From positions 2,002,815 through 2,066,814 of the forward strand of contig RPFO01000080.1 of NCBI GenBank assembly GCA_009746045.1: 64,000 nucleotides of DNA, written 5' to 3'. The translations under genes and the position numbers were made by a program. The DNA comes from Mesostigma viride (lineage: Eukaryota; Streptophyta; Mesostigmatophyceae; Mesostigmatales; Mesostigmataceae). The notes beneath the pieces are model-generated. The model ran no database searches and was not told the origin of the DNA. It saw nothing but the letters and a program-made list of their open reading frames with translations. This document shows, one piece after another, positions 19,116-30,303 of this stretch (positions within the stretch are counted from its first letter, which is position 1; each line of letters opens with the position of its first letter).

Positions 19116-21407
19116 TGTCAGGGTTTTAGTATAAACCCTGGATGTGCCCGTTTGCCAGCCTATGTTATGTTGTGGCCAATCTTCTGTATTTTCTGGCCAA
19201 GGATATTATTAGGGCTGAGTAGGGCTTGCCGTGTTCTTTCCGGCGGTACTTTTCTTATGACGGACAGTTGAGTATGCACAAAGATATTAGGTGCCGAAGT
19301 TAGGATTAATTCGGCTCTACCTTGTGGTTGCATGGTACGACTTGTAGGGCGTGAGTATCTCGTGCCATTTGGCGGTGGCTAACTCCTAGCGCCGCGCAAT
19401 AGTGGGTTCGAATATTGGTGCCGAATATTCGCATCATTGCCTAGTGGATTTTGTGTGCCAGTTGTTCAAGTCGAGACACTTTATGTGTTAAGTTAACGTA
19501 GGGATAATGTGTGCAGCCGACATTGGACATTGTTTAAGAGGTCGGCGTGCACCTTTTCACGTTACCTGATGGTGGGCCAGTTGCCTTGTGGCTTGGCAAT
19601 GGACACCGGTCACGGTCCTTAAATTCTATATATGCGTCTTTGATTGTATTAACCCCTAAATGGTCTGAGATCCTGCCGATAAATCGGCTGGATCTTCACA
19701 ATTTTGCAAACCAGATGCCATCCAACCTACCCATATCCAATGGCTGTCCTTGGGGGCCAAGCATGTCCATGAGTTGCCCTTCGGGTTGGTATATCACAAC
19801 CTCACATATATGCAGGGTAGGCCATATATAACTGCGGTCAAAGTCAGGGGGGTCAAGACGCGCGTTTTCATTTTTGGTAGAATGTGCATTTTGAATTATG
19901 TTATAAGACCTAGGCACCTACCACTTCGGGGATGATAAACAATTAGTTGCTGAACAGTTTGAGCCATTGGGGTCATCATTTGGGTGGGTATACCAGCAGT
20001 TACACTCAGTACAGCCCATAGGGGTACCGTTGGTAAAAAGCAACCAAGGGGGTAGGGGTGGGCATACTACCTACTAATATGGCCACCAACCATGCCAAAC
20101 AATACATATCCCTTCCACAATGATGGGGAAACATAACTGCATCATCACACTGCCCTTACATGGCACCTATGTGCAGGTGCCACCTTGTCCATGCACGTAG
20201 GTAACGTGGTACGGATACCCTACGCAAGGCATGCATTCTAGGAGGCAGCCACCAACAAACTAGTGATGTTGAGCCTATTTCAGCCTGCCCTAGCAAGGAT
20301 AAACTAGGCCTAAGCTGCTATAGCTTGCCAGGTGATGGCCAGCACACCTGGTGGCACATGCTGACAATGGGAAGCTCTTACTCACCAGTTACGTGCTTGA
20401 TGATGCCATAGAGACCAGCCAACTGCCTCACACTCATGCAATATGTGTATGGGAAATGTATAACAAACATATATGGAGGTATTCAAACCCATACAGCCTC
20501 TAAAACTTATCACCATCACCCTGTGGCAGGTCAACTGACTGAGGGAAGCATCTAAGAAGGGTGTTTTAGAAAGGGGCCAGGCCAGGGTCAAGAAAGAGCA
20601 TGAATAATGCAAAAAGAATGTGCTACACAAGCTAGAACGTATATATAAACGTCAAACATCGATAGGAAAACGATGATTAAGCTTTACCAGGCATGGATGG
20701 CGTTACCTTGGCCCAGGCGGTGGCCGCAAAATGGCGCATTTCGGCACACCAAAGTTGTGCAGCATGGTCGCTGGATTCGGCGATTTCTGGCCACCCTTGC
20801 ACGTTTACGACTACTATGTATCATAAAAAGTACAAAGAAACCAATGTATCCTTTAAAATACGCCGGAAAGGTATTGCTGTCAACGTTTCTATCGTCCGGC
20901 CTGATCGCAGTTATTTCCAGCAAGAACGCTGCCGACACCTATCAAATGGCATTCCCGCGAACCAAAAATTGGCCTGTATGATCTTTAGGACGTATAAAAT
21001 CAATTTCCTAAGTTTGGACAGAAAATTCGAACGCAAACGTAAATGCCATGCGTGGGCGCAAGCCGCCATGGCCAGGTCGTCGTTTTCCGGAATGCACGTT
21101 GTACGTGAAAATGTACCCTGACCCCTTGTACTTTGACCGGCCAGAACACCTCTATAACTTTGTCAAAAGTATGCAAACCCTAGTACCATGCTGTGAGGAA
21201 AATTATAAACTTTCGATCTTCTCAGCTAAACGTTTCCTAATTCTCAATAGATTTCGCGGCATCTGGTCCCCCGAGAAGGGGCCGATGCATCGGCTGGAAC
21301 TCGATTTTTGGCGGAAAATCGGCAGCAAGACCATTTAGGGGTTAATGAAATGAGTTGTGCCGCAACATTTGAACTCATTCGTTGACGCATTATTAGGATT
21401 TTTGACA
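19116..21407 (+). repeat. element F 5' LTR, split by E2
   Basis: Reads 19116-19652 and 21346-21407 (sharing one TTAA). It is a direct repeat of 22816-23414. It begins with a hairpin, CAGGGTTT-TAGTAT-AAACCCTG. Confidence 0.85.
19653..21341. mobile_element. piggyBac-like non-autonomous element E2
   Basis: 1689 bp in TTAA (19649-19652, 21342-21345), ends CCCCTAAATGGTCT, in inverted orientation relative to E1 and highly similar to it throughout. The intact 3' LTR of element F (about 23345-23355) shows the single TTAA target. There is no transposase ORF; open frames of up to 142 codons are shared by E1-E3 but encode nothing I recognise. Confidence 0.85.
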
Positions 21408-21427
21408 TGGTATCGGAGGAAAGTTCC
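21408..21427 (+). promoter_or_regulatory. element F primer-binding site
   Basis: TGGTATCGGAGGAAAG directly follows the LTR end TTGACA. It resembles the TGGTATCAGAGC-type site for initiator tRNA-Met and shares its first 15 nt with the site of gypsy B. Confidence 0.7.
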
Positions 21428-22815
21428 ACACCTTTGAGACGACTTTGAACGACATTCTTGTGACCATGATGAAGCCATTTTACCCTGCCGGCGTATATAA
21501 TTGATGGCGGCAGTGTTGTTACGTAATTTCGTGAGCAATGTCGTGAGGATTCATACGTCGCAGCATTTTGAATTTGAAGTTCGGCGGAACGGGCAGAAAT
21601 TTCATGGGTCGACAGGCCTGGGCCAGCGCAGCCACGCAGGCGAGTTGTTATATGTGTCAAAGCCAGCGAAACTTTCATGTTTCGGGTTTGCTGTGGGCTG
21701 GCGCCGCCTGGCGTTGAGCCCCGCATGGCGAGGTCAAGGCTCTGGTTCCAGCTGGGTGCAGACTTTTTTCTCTTTTTCTGTACCAGTGACCTGCGCACCA
21801 ACATGTGGCTCGGAGCGGACGTCGGCTGGAATTTTGCGAGCGACCGGCGCAACGGATTATCGCCATTTTTGGTGGCGCAGCCTGCGGAATTTCCAGCATT
21901 TTTTGTCGACGAGGACTGCCTGCCTACCGGCTTTTTGTTGGCGATGAAGATGTTGGCCAGGAGTGCCAGCATGGCCTCTCTTTTGAAGCTGGCTATGCCA
22001 GTGGGTTTTTGATTTTGAAGCTGGTCAGGAGTACCAGTGAGCTGCATGTTATTTTAGAAGCTCTAAGCCAAGGGAGCTTGTGACATTTTAAAGCTGACAA
22101 AAATATTTGCCCCCACTTATTTCTTGAGGGGGGGGGTGGCATGAGACTGGCTCGCGACGACATTTGTGGGGCCTAACGTGGCCTGTGGTCTGTATTGACC
22201 TACTTTGGGATGTACGCGCCTGCTTTGCATGCAAACTTGGTGGTCAGCTGTGTTTTTGAATGGACGAGGCAAACTAGCATTTGCAGCCTAGTGTTTTGGC
22301 CAGTCTGGAGGTTGGGATCAGTCCAACCTGTTATGGGAGCGCTCTGGGGGAAGTTCTTGGTTGACTTTCCATGCTCGGGACCTGATCACTCCCGGGAGTT
22401 TGTTGGCACGACGGCGTGCCAGCGTGGGGCCGTGGAGGCCTTGGGACCGTGGTGGTCCATTTTAGGGCTATTGGTAGCCTGATGGGGCAGTGTTTGCCCA
22501 TGTGTGCTATTCCTGGCAAGTGTAGTTGTTGTGACTTATTGCTGTGTTTCTGCATCAGACCTGGGACGCTGGGGCTGTCAGTTTATACCTCTAGGGACGC
22601 CTGGATGTATTTTGGAAGAGACACAGGCATGTAGCACCTTTGTTGTTATGATCAGGATGGCATTTTTCCAGTGAATTTGTTGCTGGATGGTTCCTTTGGA
22701 GGGGCTTCCCGGGTAAGGGGGGGTTGCTGGGGTATGTTGTACCCGGCAAGCCCTACCCTAGTTGAGGGGGGACTTGACGTTCATTGGACCCTGCACTGGC
22801 AACGTGCAAGGGGGG
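21428..22815 (+). other. internal region of element F
   Basis: 1.39 kb without recognisable gag, protease, RT or integrase motifs; open frames stay under 150 codons. It ends in AAGGGGGG, a polypurine tract for the 3' LTR. Confidence 0.6.
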
Positions 22816-23414
22816 TGTCAGGGTTTTAGTATAAACCCTGGATGTGCCCGTTTGCCAGCCTATGTTATGTTGTGGCCAATCTTCTGTATTTTCTGGCCAA
22901 GGATATTATTAGGGCTGAGTAGGGCTTGCCGTGTTCTTTCCGGCGGTACTTTTCTTATGACGGACAGTTGAGTATGCACAAAGATATTAGGTGCCGAAGT
23001 TAGGATTAATTCGGCTCTACCTTGTGGTTGCATGGTACGACTTGTAGGGCGTGAGTATCTCGTGCCATTTGGCGGTGGCTAACTCCTAGCGCCGCGCAAT
23101 AGTGGGTTCGAATATTGGTGCCGAATATTCGCATCATTGCCTAGTGGATTTTGTGTGCCAGTTGTTCAAGTCGAGACACTTTATGTGTTAAGTTAACGTA
23201 GGGATAATGTGTGCAGCCGACATTGGACATTGTTTAAGAGGTCGGCGTGCACCTTTTCACGTTACCTGATGGTGGGCCAGTTGCCTTGTGGCTTGGCAAT
23301 GGACACCGGTCACGGTCCTTAAATTCTATATATGCGTCTTTGATTGTATTAATGAAATGAGTTGTGCCGCAACATTTGAACTCATTCGTTGACGCATTAT
23401 TAGGATTTTTGACA
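22816..23414 (+). repeat. element F 3' LTR
   Basis: 599 bp, intact reference copy for the split 5' LTR. TGTCA...TGACA ends; followed by target copy GATGT. Confidence 0.85.
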
Positions 23415-23419
23415 GATGT

Positions 23420-24010
23420 GTCCCGGGATACCGTAGAAGGTGTGCAGGCCTTATTAGATAAAATGAAAAATGCACATGACCACGCCATTTCAGGGTACCA
23501 TAGGGCTCAGGCCAAGTACCTTGCTAGGTTGCGTGCCTCCTTAGATAGAAGAGCGCCTGAAATAGATATAGGAGATTTAGTCTTAGTAGAAGGCCCTCGT
23601 GTTGGCCGATTTGCTCACAAGTTCGAAGCAGAACTTAAAGTGAAACCTTAGGCCCGACCTGAGGGTGTTGTCCCTGCGGTATATAGAGTCGCCCTCATAT
23701 TCTGGCCAGTTGATTGGTCCTTCTTGGTCCTTGGTACTGATTTGTTTTCTCTGTGTGTCCTGCCCAGTGCCGTCCCCCCCCGGCAAGGACTCTGTTCCAG
23801 GCAGTTAGGGGAACCTCCCACCAGGCTTGGTGCTGGCTAACCCTACACCACCCGGCGTGGTGGTGGAACCGAGTTAACATGTTGGTGCTTTGTATCTTGG
23901 ATGGCCTGTCGATTGTGTTGGTGTGTGCTGGGTGCATTAGGTTTTTCCTACCCCTTGGTTTCCTCCCTGTGCGTAGGGAGAGGGCTCCCTACCTTTGTGG
24001 GGGGGGGAGG
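23420..24010 (+). pseudogene. gypsy A1 integrase C-terminus and 3' untranslated end
   Basis: Codes for the region after the integrase core: SGYHRAQAKYLARLRASLDRR, then DLVLVEGPRVGRFAHKFEAEL (the GPY/F-type module), with a stop after KVKP at 23649. The part that follows in gypsy B (FLGPYLVEKV to the chromodomain) is not found here. From 23652 to about 23997 I see no coding sequence. A polypurine tract, TGGGGGGGGGAGG (23998-24010), directly precedes the 3' LTR. Confidence 0.75.
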
Positions 24011-24562
24011 TGTTACGTCGCGTAACAATTCGTTGTAGTTACGGACGTAAATTAGGTCGCTTGCCTTGGTCGTTCCTAGGTTTACGTGTAGTTCGTATTA
24101 GGACACTGTTGTCCTCGTAACAGTACTGTGGTGCATTGGATGCTTTTGGGCGTCGCGCCGAGTACTTTATTAGTGGTCCTTATCCTTCGGGGAGAATGTA
24201 GTGGACCAGCGTGCATCTGTGCAATTGTAGGCGAGGGCCAGGTCGGCCCGAGCGTGTTGGACCGTTGGTGACCATTTATGCACGTTCTGCCCCTCGTGTG
24301 GGCACTCGGCGTGTGTTAAATGAATTAACACATATAGGCTTGGGTCACGGCAGTGTAGTGTGTTTCCTTCCTCTATTCCTGGAGTAAACGGGTTCGTGTA
24401 AATGGCTTATGGCGTATTATAGTAATACATACGTGAATGCATTGAGATCTGCACCGTCTCGTTCGTCTTTCGCTAGGGGTTTGAGTAGAGGAGGCCTGAC
24501 CAATTTAGGTTCGGTTAGGCGAGGTAGAGGTAGAGGTGGTGGTAGAAGTTTAGGACGTAACA
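24011..24562 (+). repeat. gypsy A1 3' LTR
   Basis: 552 bp from TGTTACGTCGCGTAACA (a 17-bp palindrome at the very end) to CGTAACA, with inverted ends TGTTACG/CGTAACA. Related LTRs are at 25789-26344 and 55728-56300. An ATG at 24409 opens the RGG-rich reading described for A3, here running on into the flanking LINE. Confidence 0.8.
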
Positions 24563-25557
24563 CTGAGATCCAGCAGGCCTGTTCTCCCGTCCGTGCCGCT
24601 CAGGCGGTACAGCGCCACCTCCCTCGCGGCACTCCCTCGGTCGCCTCCGTTCAATCTCCCGCCGCATTCCCTGCTCGCTTCATCGATAAACACCAGAAAA
24701 CCTACGCGGGTATTCTGCACACGGCTGATTGGATGGCTCTTTTCGCGGACCTCAACGCCCAGGGACGTGCGTGGCTGTTCTCGCTTTCCTTGCGGAGTGT
24801 GGGCTCGGCGTACCTTCGTGCTCTTCCCATGGCCCCCCCATTCGCCTTGGCTCCCAGCCACTACTCGGTGGCGCTCCGGCACCAGCTATTTGCCCCGCAG
24901 CCTCTTGTTCCGGCCGGGCGGCCTTGTGGTAGCTGTGGGCAGCCGCTGGATCCCACGGGGACTCACTACCTTGCCTGCATGGCCGGGGGGCCAACAGTTC
25001 TAATCAGAATTGGTATTTGTATTTGCACACTGTCCTCCTGACGGTGGTGCTCGCCATGATTCGGTCGGTTTTCCCCCACGCGAACATCCGGTCCGAGGAT
25101 GCGGATGGCGCTGCCTTCTATCTATTCCCCCAACCACCGGCCTGACATCGTGGTGCTGGACTTTGAGGGGGGTGGCCGGCATCTGCTTATTGACGTTTCG
25201 GTGGCGCGGCCCTTGGCTCTTAGCCACGTGGCTGGGGCCTCCCTCACGGCAGGTTACACGGCGGACCGGGCGGAGCGGGCCAAGCTCCTGGCCTACGGCG
25301 ACGTCGGGCACCATCGTGTGGTGCCCTTTGTCCTGGAGGAGTTTGGGGCCATGGGGCCCCTGACCTTCGCCTTCTTCAAGGAGTGTTGCCGGCTCCGGGA
25401 GGACCGGCTGGACCTGGAGGGCCAGCGGGCCCCATGGTCGGCGCGGACCTGGACGTCATATTGGCGTCAGCGCTTGTCGGTGGCGCTGACTCGGGCCATG
25501 GCTGACATCATGCTCCGCCGTACGCGGGCTGATTTTGCGGTGCAGCAGGGCTATTAG
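24563..25557 (+). pseudogene. LINE pol C-terminal fragment
   Basis: First part (to about 24995): HQKTYAGILHTADWMALF, RAWLFSLSLRSVGSAYLRAL, then the Cys/His motif. A frame change follows between 24995 and 25100. The last part (25099-25557) is one open reading with RPDIVVLDF, LLIDVSVARP, RAERAKLLAYGD, VPFVLEEFGAMGPL and a basic C-terminus. The Asp/Asp pair and downstream Lys would be the nuclease residues if the PD-(D/E)XK reading is right. Not a working gene. Confidence 0.5.
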
Positions 25558-25788
25558 GTTCCTCCCGTTAGGCGTTTCCATTGGTCTTATCGTAGTATAT
25601 AGAGCTTTGACATGGCTCTGTATATAGGTTTATAGCTGGGCGTTTGCTTTGGTTTGAGTGATTTCACTCTGCTGTAAGTAATTATATTTTTAATATATAT
25701 TAGTCTGTAATATATTACAGACAAACCAGGAGGCTGCCCGGGTGTGAGCCCGTCACGTCTAGATAGTGTAGCACATGTCCATGCCGCG
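24563..25788 (+). mobile_element. 3' end of a non-LTR retrotransposon (LINE)
   Basis: This is the target into which gypsy A1 inserted; the 5' part should lie left of the window. It codes in two or three frames for the C-terminal part of a LINE pol: a zinc-knuckle-like CGSCGQPLDPTGTHYLAC and then NHRPDIVVLDFEGGG with LLIDVSVARPL, a spacing like PD-(D/E)XK nucleases. The 3' end (25558-25788) is AT-rich and holds the palindrome GTCTGTAATATATTACAGAC. The family could be one with a restriction-like endonuclease (R2-type or Dualen-type), but RT itself is not in view. Confidence 0.55.
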
Positions 25789-26344
25789 TGTTACGTCGCG
25801 TAACAATCTGTCACAGTTACGGACGTAAATTAGGTCCTTTGCCTCGGTCGTCCCTAGGTTTACGTGTTGTTTGTACTGGTGGACACTGTTGTCCCAGTAC
25901 CGTGGTGCATTGGATGCTTTTGGCGTCGTGCCGCGTACTTTAGTAGTAGTCCTTATCCTTCGGGTAGAATGTAGTGGACCAGCGTGCATCTGTGCATTTG
26001 TAGGCGAGGGCCATGTCGGCCCAAGCCGGCTGGGCCGTTGGTGATCATTTATGCACGTTCTACCCCTCGTGTTGGCACTCGGCGTGTGTTAAATGAATTT
26101 ACACATATTAGCTAGGGTCATGGCAGTGTAGTTGTGTTTCCTTACTCTATTCCTGGAGTAAACGGGGTTTGTGTAAATGGCTTATGGCGTATTGCAGTAG
26201 TACTTACGTAAATGCACTGAGAGGCTGCATGGATCGTCTCGTTCGTCTTTCGCTAGGGGTTTGACTAGAGGCGGCCTCACTAGTCTAGGTAGCATTAGGC
26301 CGATTAGAGGTTTAGAGGCGGAGGTAGAGGTCCGAGACGTAACA
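25789..26344 (+). repeat. gypsy family A copy 2 (A2), 5' LTR
   Basis: 556 bp, TGTTACGTCGCGTAACA to CGTAACA, followed by A and the primer site TGGACTCGGAGG (26346-26357). The RGG-type ORF is destroyed here by small indels. The rest of the element is split by a hAT-like element and gypsy B and resumes at 54971. Confidence 0.8.
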
Positions 26345-26519
26345 ATGGACTCGGAGGAACTTTAGGTAGAGAGCGTGACGACGATCCCCTGCAACAACAT
26401 ACGCCATTGAACCAACCCGCCTTCCGCGTCCGGGAGTATGAAGACGACACCATCTTGTCAGGTAATGGGCGGGTCGCCTGCAAGCTAGATAGGTAGTGCT
26501 GCCCGATTCGGGACACACC
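26345..26519 (+). other. A2 leader, first part
   Basis: Primer-binding site and leader homologous to 56301-56470 in A3. It ends at GACACACC (26512-26519), the target of the hAT-like element. Confidence 0.7.
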
Positions 26520-27963
26520 CAGTGAACAGCCATACGGCGTATAATACGCCGTATGGCGCGTATTATACGCCATACGCAAGATTTCCGTATGAAAATGGGA
26601 AAAAAAATACGCACTGCGTATTTTTTGCGTATTGCGTATTTTTTGCGTATTTTTTGCGTATGAACCTCGTTCGAAGTAGCTTCTGGCATCATTTTGGACG
26701 GCACGTGGAGCCGGAACTTGATGCAGGTGCCAAGCTGGCCGTGCATGTACGACTGTACGTGCATTGCTGCAGATTGCTGCGTGTCGGACTAGGGTCTAGG
26801 AGACGAAGGACGAGGAAATTAGGTGACGAAGTTATGTTGTCTGCCAACAAGGGCGCGCATCTGGCACCTAACATTTAATCGTAGCACAATTGACATCCAG
26901 GCACCAATGATGGCTAGCGACGGTGATGGTGTGGGTCTATGGAACACGATGATAATGGGGCCGACGAGATGCAGGCCGTATTCGAGACTGTCTGGACACA
27001 CATCGTGAAAGAACAGACTCTCAACAAGAAAGGGCAGCCGACAGGTAACTACTAGCTCAGTGACGTGCACACTTTTGGATGCAAAATTCTCGGGTTCTAC
27101 CACCCGAGCAAGGCTAGCACCCGCCATATCATGGGCGCTACGTATGCGAAGGAGGCAAGAGTGAGCGAGTGCAAGAGGCCGCCGGAGGCATTACGTCGCA
27201 GGCTGCGGGGTATTTGGTGTGACTCGCGATGCACATAAATGCCTTATTTAGCCATGCAGGCTGCTGCTAGCCAGCCACCGTACCATATGTGTTAATGGTT
27301 TAGGGAAGCTGGGTCGGGTTGCTGGCATGCATGGTATCCTGCACGCTAGCCACATTGTTGGCAGCCCGTATGGATTCTTGCTTCATGTAGATATCAATAT
27401 TGCATGGTGGCCTACCACGAGTAGGCAAGATGTCTGTTTCTGGCACAATGTCTTATTACTTTTGGCAAGTTGGCCGACTGACCGTGTGCTGTATTTCAGT
27501 CCTAGTATATAGCAATTCCATGCTGCCAGAGAAGACGTGGTTTTAAGTTCAACATACAGTAATGGTGGCAGCAATCTCTATTATACCTCTGCAAGTGTCA
27601 TTGCGCATGGATATCTACTTGTGTTATTATCCTTTTCAGGTGTGCACTGATTGTGCATACAACTTTGTTATGGTGTGCTTTTAAGAGACTTAATAATCAA
27701 ACAGGACAATGCTTGTACTTGTAAGCAGCAACGGTAATGCCAATGTCATGAGATGATGTGTCACATATAGGCATGTGGTGCATTGCAAGAACACAAAGAA
27801 AACATGCCTGATTGGTCAGATTGTTGAGGAACCCCCCGAACCATTCAAAAAACAGCATTTTCAAGAGTCACCGTACGATTTGCGTATAATACCCCGTACG
27901 AGCGTATTATACCCAATACCCATGGGCCCCGTACGATTGCGTATTGCGTATGCCTGTACACTG
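26520..27963. mobile_element. hAT-like non-autonomous element
   Basis: 1444 bp, ends CAGTGAACAGCCATACG and (reverse) CAGTGTACAGGCATACG, flanked by the 8-bp duplication GACACACC (26512-26519, 27964-27971). The homologous leader in A3 has the target only once. Subterminal parts are full of CGTATTTTTTGCGTAT/CGTATAATACG units. There is no transposase ORF; the middle (about 26690-27840) holds nothing I recognise. Confidence 0.85.
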
Positions 27964-27975
27964 GACACACCTAAG

Positions 27976-28729
27976 TTTAACACGTATGGCTATTTAAAAT
28001 AGCGCCTTAATAATTGAGAATGAATGCGAAAGACCTTTGACTTCCTATGCGTCACAGCGCACGATGGTGGCTTAAGAATACTTGTCACACAATACGAATA
28101 AGCTCAAACCCGGAAAACCGGTTTCGTATATTACAATGTTACCACACAGATTAAAACACTCAATGCGGGAAGACTTACACCCAGCAGGCGAGGGATTCAC
28201 ACTCGAGCCCACAGGAGATTTACACTCCAGGATTAAGCGATGGTAAGTAATCTGTAGAGCAACGTGGTAAATTACGATACAAAGTCCGGGCTGCTGGCAT
28301 AGCTCGTGCCTTGCCTATTTTGTCCCTTCGTCCCCGTTGGCGGCTGCGCCTGGCGCTGCAAACCAGGCATGACGTGAGGTCCGCGGGGACGGGCTTCTCG
28401 AACCGTCTAGAACACATTAAAGACCAGTACACATTAAAGACCTGTACGGCTAGAGGCCTCTCCTGAAAAATATCCAAATGTCCGTAGGTACCATCATAAC
28501 GCATGTGCAGTGCCACTTGGCTGTCCCGTAACTCCCGTTCAGGCGCTAGGTCTGCCTACGGCGCAAAGGCCAAGATCGTCAGCAAAACTTCTACACTTAT
28601 ACTTCCACACGGGTTGCCTCGGCTGCCAACTGTACTATGGCCTCGGCACTGGCGCCGGACGTAATCCGGCGCCGATCGACCGGGACGGATAATTTAATAC
28701 CACAAACGGCATGTTGCATCCGTGCAACA
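27976..28729 (-). repeat. gypsy B 3' LTR
   Basis: 754 bp; in element sense begins TGTTGCACGGATGCAACA, a terminal hairpin, and ends GTGTTAAA. It differs from the 5' LTR mainly by a 17-bp tandem duplication (ACATTAAAGACC region, about 28418-28450). Confidence 0.88.
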
Positions 28730-28743
28730 CACCTCCCCCCCCC
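28730..28743 (-). promoter_or_regulatory. gypsy B polypurine tract
   Basis: In element sense a run of Gs followed by AGGTG abuts the 3' LTR, the primer for plus-strand DNA synthesis. From 28744 to 29283 lies the 3' untranslated part; long open frames there are on the opposite strand and resemble nothing. Confidence 0.75.
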
Positions 28744-29283
28744 AACAAAAGAGGCGGCTACTCCTGTAGCCGGAACTTATAAATGACTGTATACATGGTC
28801 ACTGTTCCCTTCCAGGGCACGCATCGTTCGTGCCAATTGTCACCGTCCGTTGGCGATGGTTTACGGCGCCGGGCGGTAAGGGCTCGGGCGGTGACCCCCA
28901 CGAGCGGAGCCCCCACGGCCATGCCCGCGCAGAGGTGCGGCCGGGCGTTGACGCCGGTGGACACGCTCAGCCGGCGCGGCCTCAGCCGGCTCGGGAAGAG
29001 GCAGGCCATGGGCCTGGACTCGGGCGGGCTGGAAGGTGAGTTGCCGCTCGCCGGCGCGTGCATCATGGCGTTTGGCCAGGTTGACATCCCGCAGCGCCTC
29101 CAGTGGGAAAACGCTCAAGAAGGCGGCGAGGAACTTGTGTCGGGTGAGGGACACCGAACCTCCTGTCCAAACGATACCGCACCGAATAACTCGCCCATGG
29201 ACCCCTGGGGCGGGGCGGCCTGCATCAAGGCTGCCAATGCACATGCAAGGAGCATTACGCAAAAGGTAGGAGAAGGGCCGGAA

Positions 29284-30299
29284 TTATGCCAACCCTGCCC
29301 GGGCTTTATACTCCTGTAGCAAGCGTGCACAGCCCGTGAGTCCAGCCTCAGCTACCCATGAGTGCTCTAGCTCTGTTTGGGAGAACTTCCACTTAAGGAG
29401 GTACTCGCGGCGGCGGCCTCGATTGCGGTGGGCTACAATGTCCTCGACCTCATCCTCGGGTTCGCCCGTCTCGGGGTTGAACTCCAAGGGGGCGGGTGCC
29501 ATGACACGACCTGGGAAGGTGCTCTTGCGGTAAAGCTTCAGCTGGTCAACGTGGAAAACATTGGACTTCAGCTGCCACGAGTCCGGGATGGCCACAGACA
29601 CCATCACCTCATTGAACACCTTCTCCACCAGATACGGTCCAAGGAATAAGGGGCGGAGCTTGACCTTCAGGCTGTCCTCGAACTTGTGCGAGAAGCGGCC
29701 TTGGTGGGGGCCCTCAATTAAAACCAAGTCACCTGCTTCGATTGCAGGGGTGCGCCTGTCCAGGGTACTTTGGACTCGCGCCATGTACTTGGCACGTGCC
29801 TGACGTAGGCCACTTATGGCGCTGGAATGAGCTTGCACCATCAGTTGTACCAGCTCCCGCGCCCCTGCGAATGTGGAGCGTAGCTCCGTTGTCGTGGTGA
29901 TGGCTGGGGCGGTCAAGAGATCGGTGGGAGTAAGGGGGTGCCTGCCTGTGTCAAGAAAGAACGGGGTATACCCGTGGGCAGAATGGGGGGCATTATTGAG
30001 TGAAAACTCAATGAATCCCAGCACTTCGTCCCAATTCCTCCCGTCTCGATCCAGGTAGTGCCGCAGTGCCTCTTCCACCACCCGATTCACTCTCTCCACC
30101 ATGTGAGAAGAGCTACTGTGATAGGCCGTACCCATAGACAACTTAGTCCCGACGACCTGAAAAAATGAGGTCCAAAATTTTGACGTGAACAGTTTGTCCT
30201 TGTCGGTGATAAATTGTCGGGGCATGCCATGGAGCCGGAACACATTGTTTAGGAACAAGTGGGCACACTCTTCAGCCGTCAGGGTGGCCTTGCAGGGGA
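29284..30299 (-). CDS. gypsy B integrase (second part) and chromodomain
   Basis: Integrase core: ATLTAEECAHLFLNNVFR, FITDKDKLF (second catalytic Asp), SSSSHMVERVNRVVEEA (Glu). It is followed by the GPY/F-type module (LRPLFLGPYLVEKVF, NVFHVDQLKLY) and a chromodomain close to the end, EVEDIVAHRNRGRRREYLLKWKF, ELEHSWVAEAG, CARLLQEY. The chromodomain directs integration to particular chromatin. The ORF is open throughout this segment. Its first catalytic Asp lies in the next segment (32007-32108), beyond E3. Confidence 0.9.
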
Positions 30300-30303
30300 T
30301 TAA

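Larger units (their letters stand above)
19116..23414 (+). mobile_element. non-autonomous LTR retrotransposon F (LARD/TRIM-like)
   Basis: 599-bp LTRs (19116-21407, counting out a nested piggyBac-like element, and 22816-23414) start TGTCAGGG and end TTGACA, with target duplication GATGT (19111-19115, 23415-23419). The primer-binding site TGGTATCGGAGG follows the 5' LTR directly, and a G-rich purine tract precedes the 3' LTR. The internal part (about 1.4 kb) has no gag or pol domain, so it must borrow proteins. Its primer site matches gypsy B (27976-54965), a candidate helper family. Confidence 0.85.
1026..24562 (+). mobile_element. Ty3/gypsy element, family A copy 1 (A1), split by insertions
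   Basis: The pieces 1026-1455, 3149-3659, 18324-19115 and 23415-24010, closed by the 3' LTR at 24011-24562, together make the RNase H, integrase and 3' end of one gypsy element. They align in order with copy A3 (60817-61740) and with the integrase of gypsy B. Removing a piggyBac-like element, a MITE cluster (with a tyrosine-recombinase element and a copia inside it) and a non-autonomous LTR element restores contiguity, each time leaving one copy of the target. Gag, protease and RT lie to the left of the window. Several stops and frame changes show the copy is dead. Confidence 0.85.

Noticed and set aside
28783-29319. 178-codon + strand frame in the gypsy B 3' region
   Set aside because: It overlaps the end of the chromodomain ORF and the untranslated stretch, and shows no recognisable motif or homology between copies.
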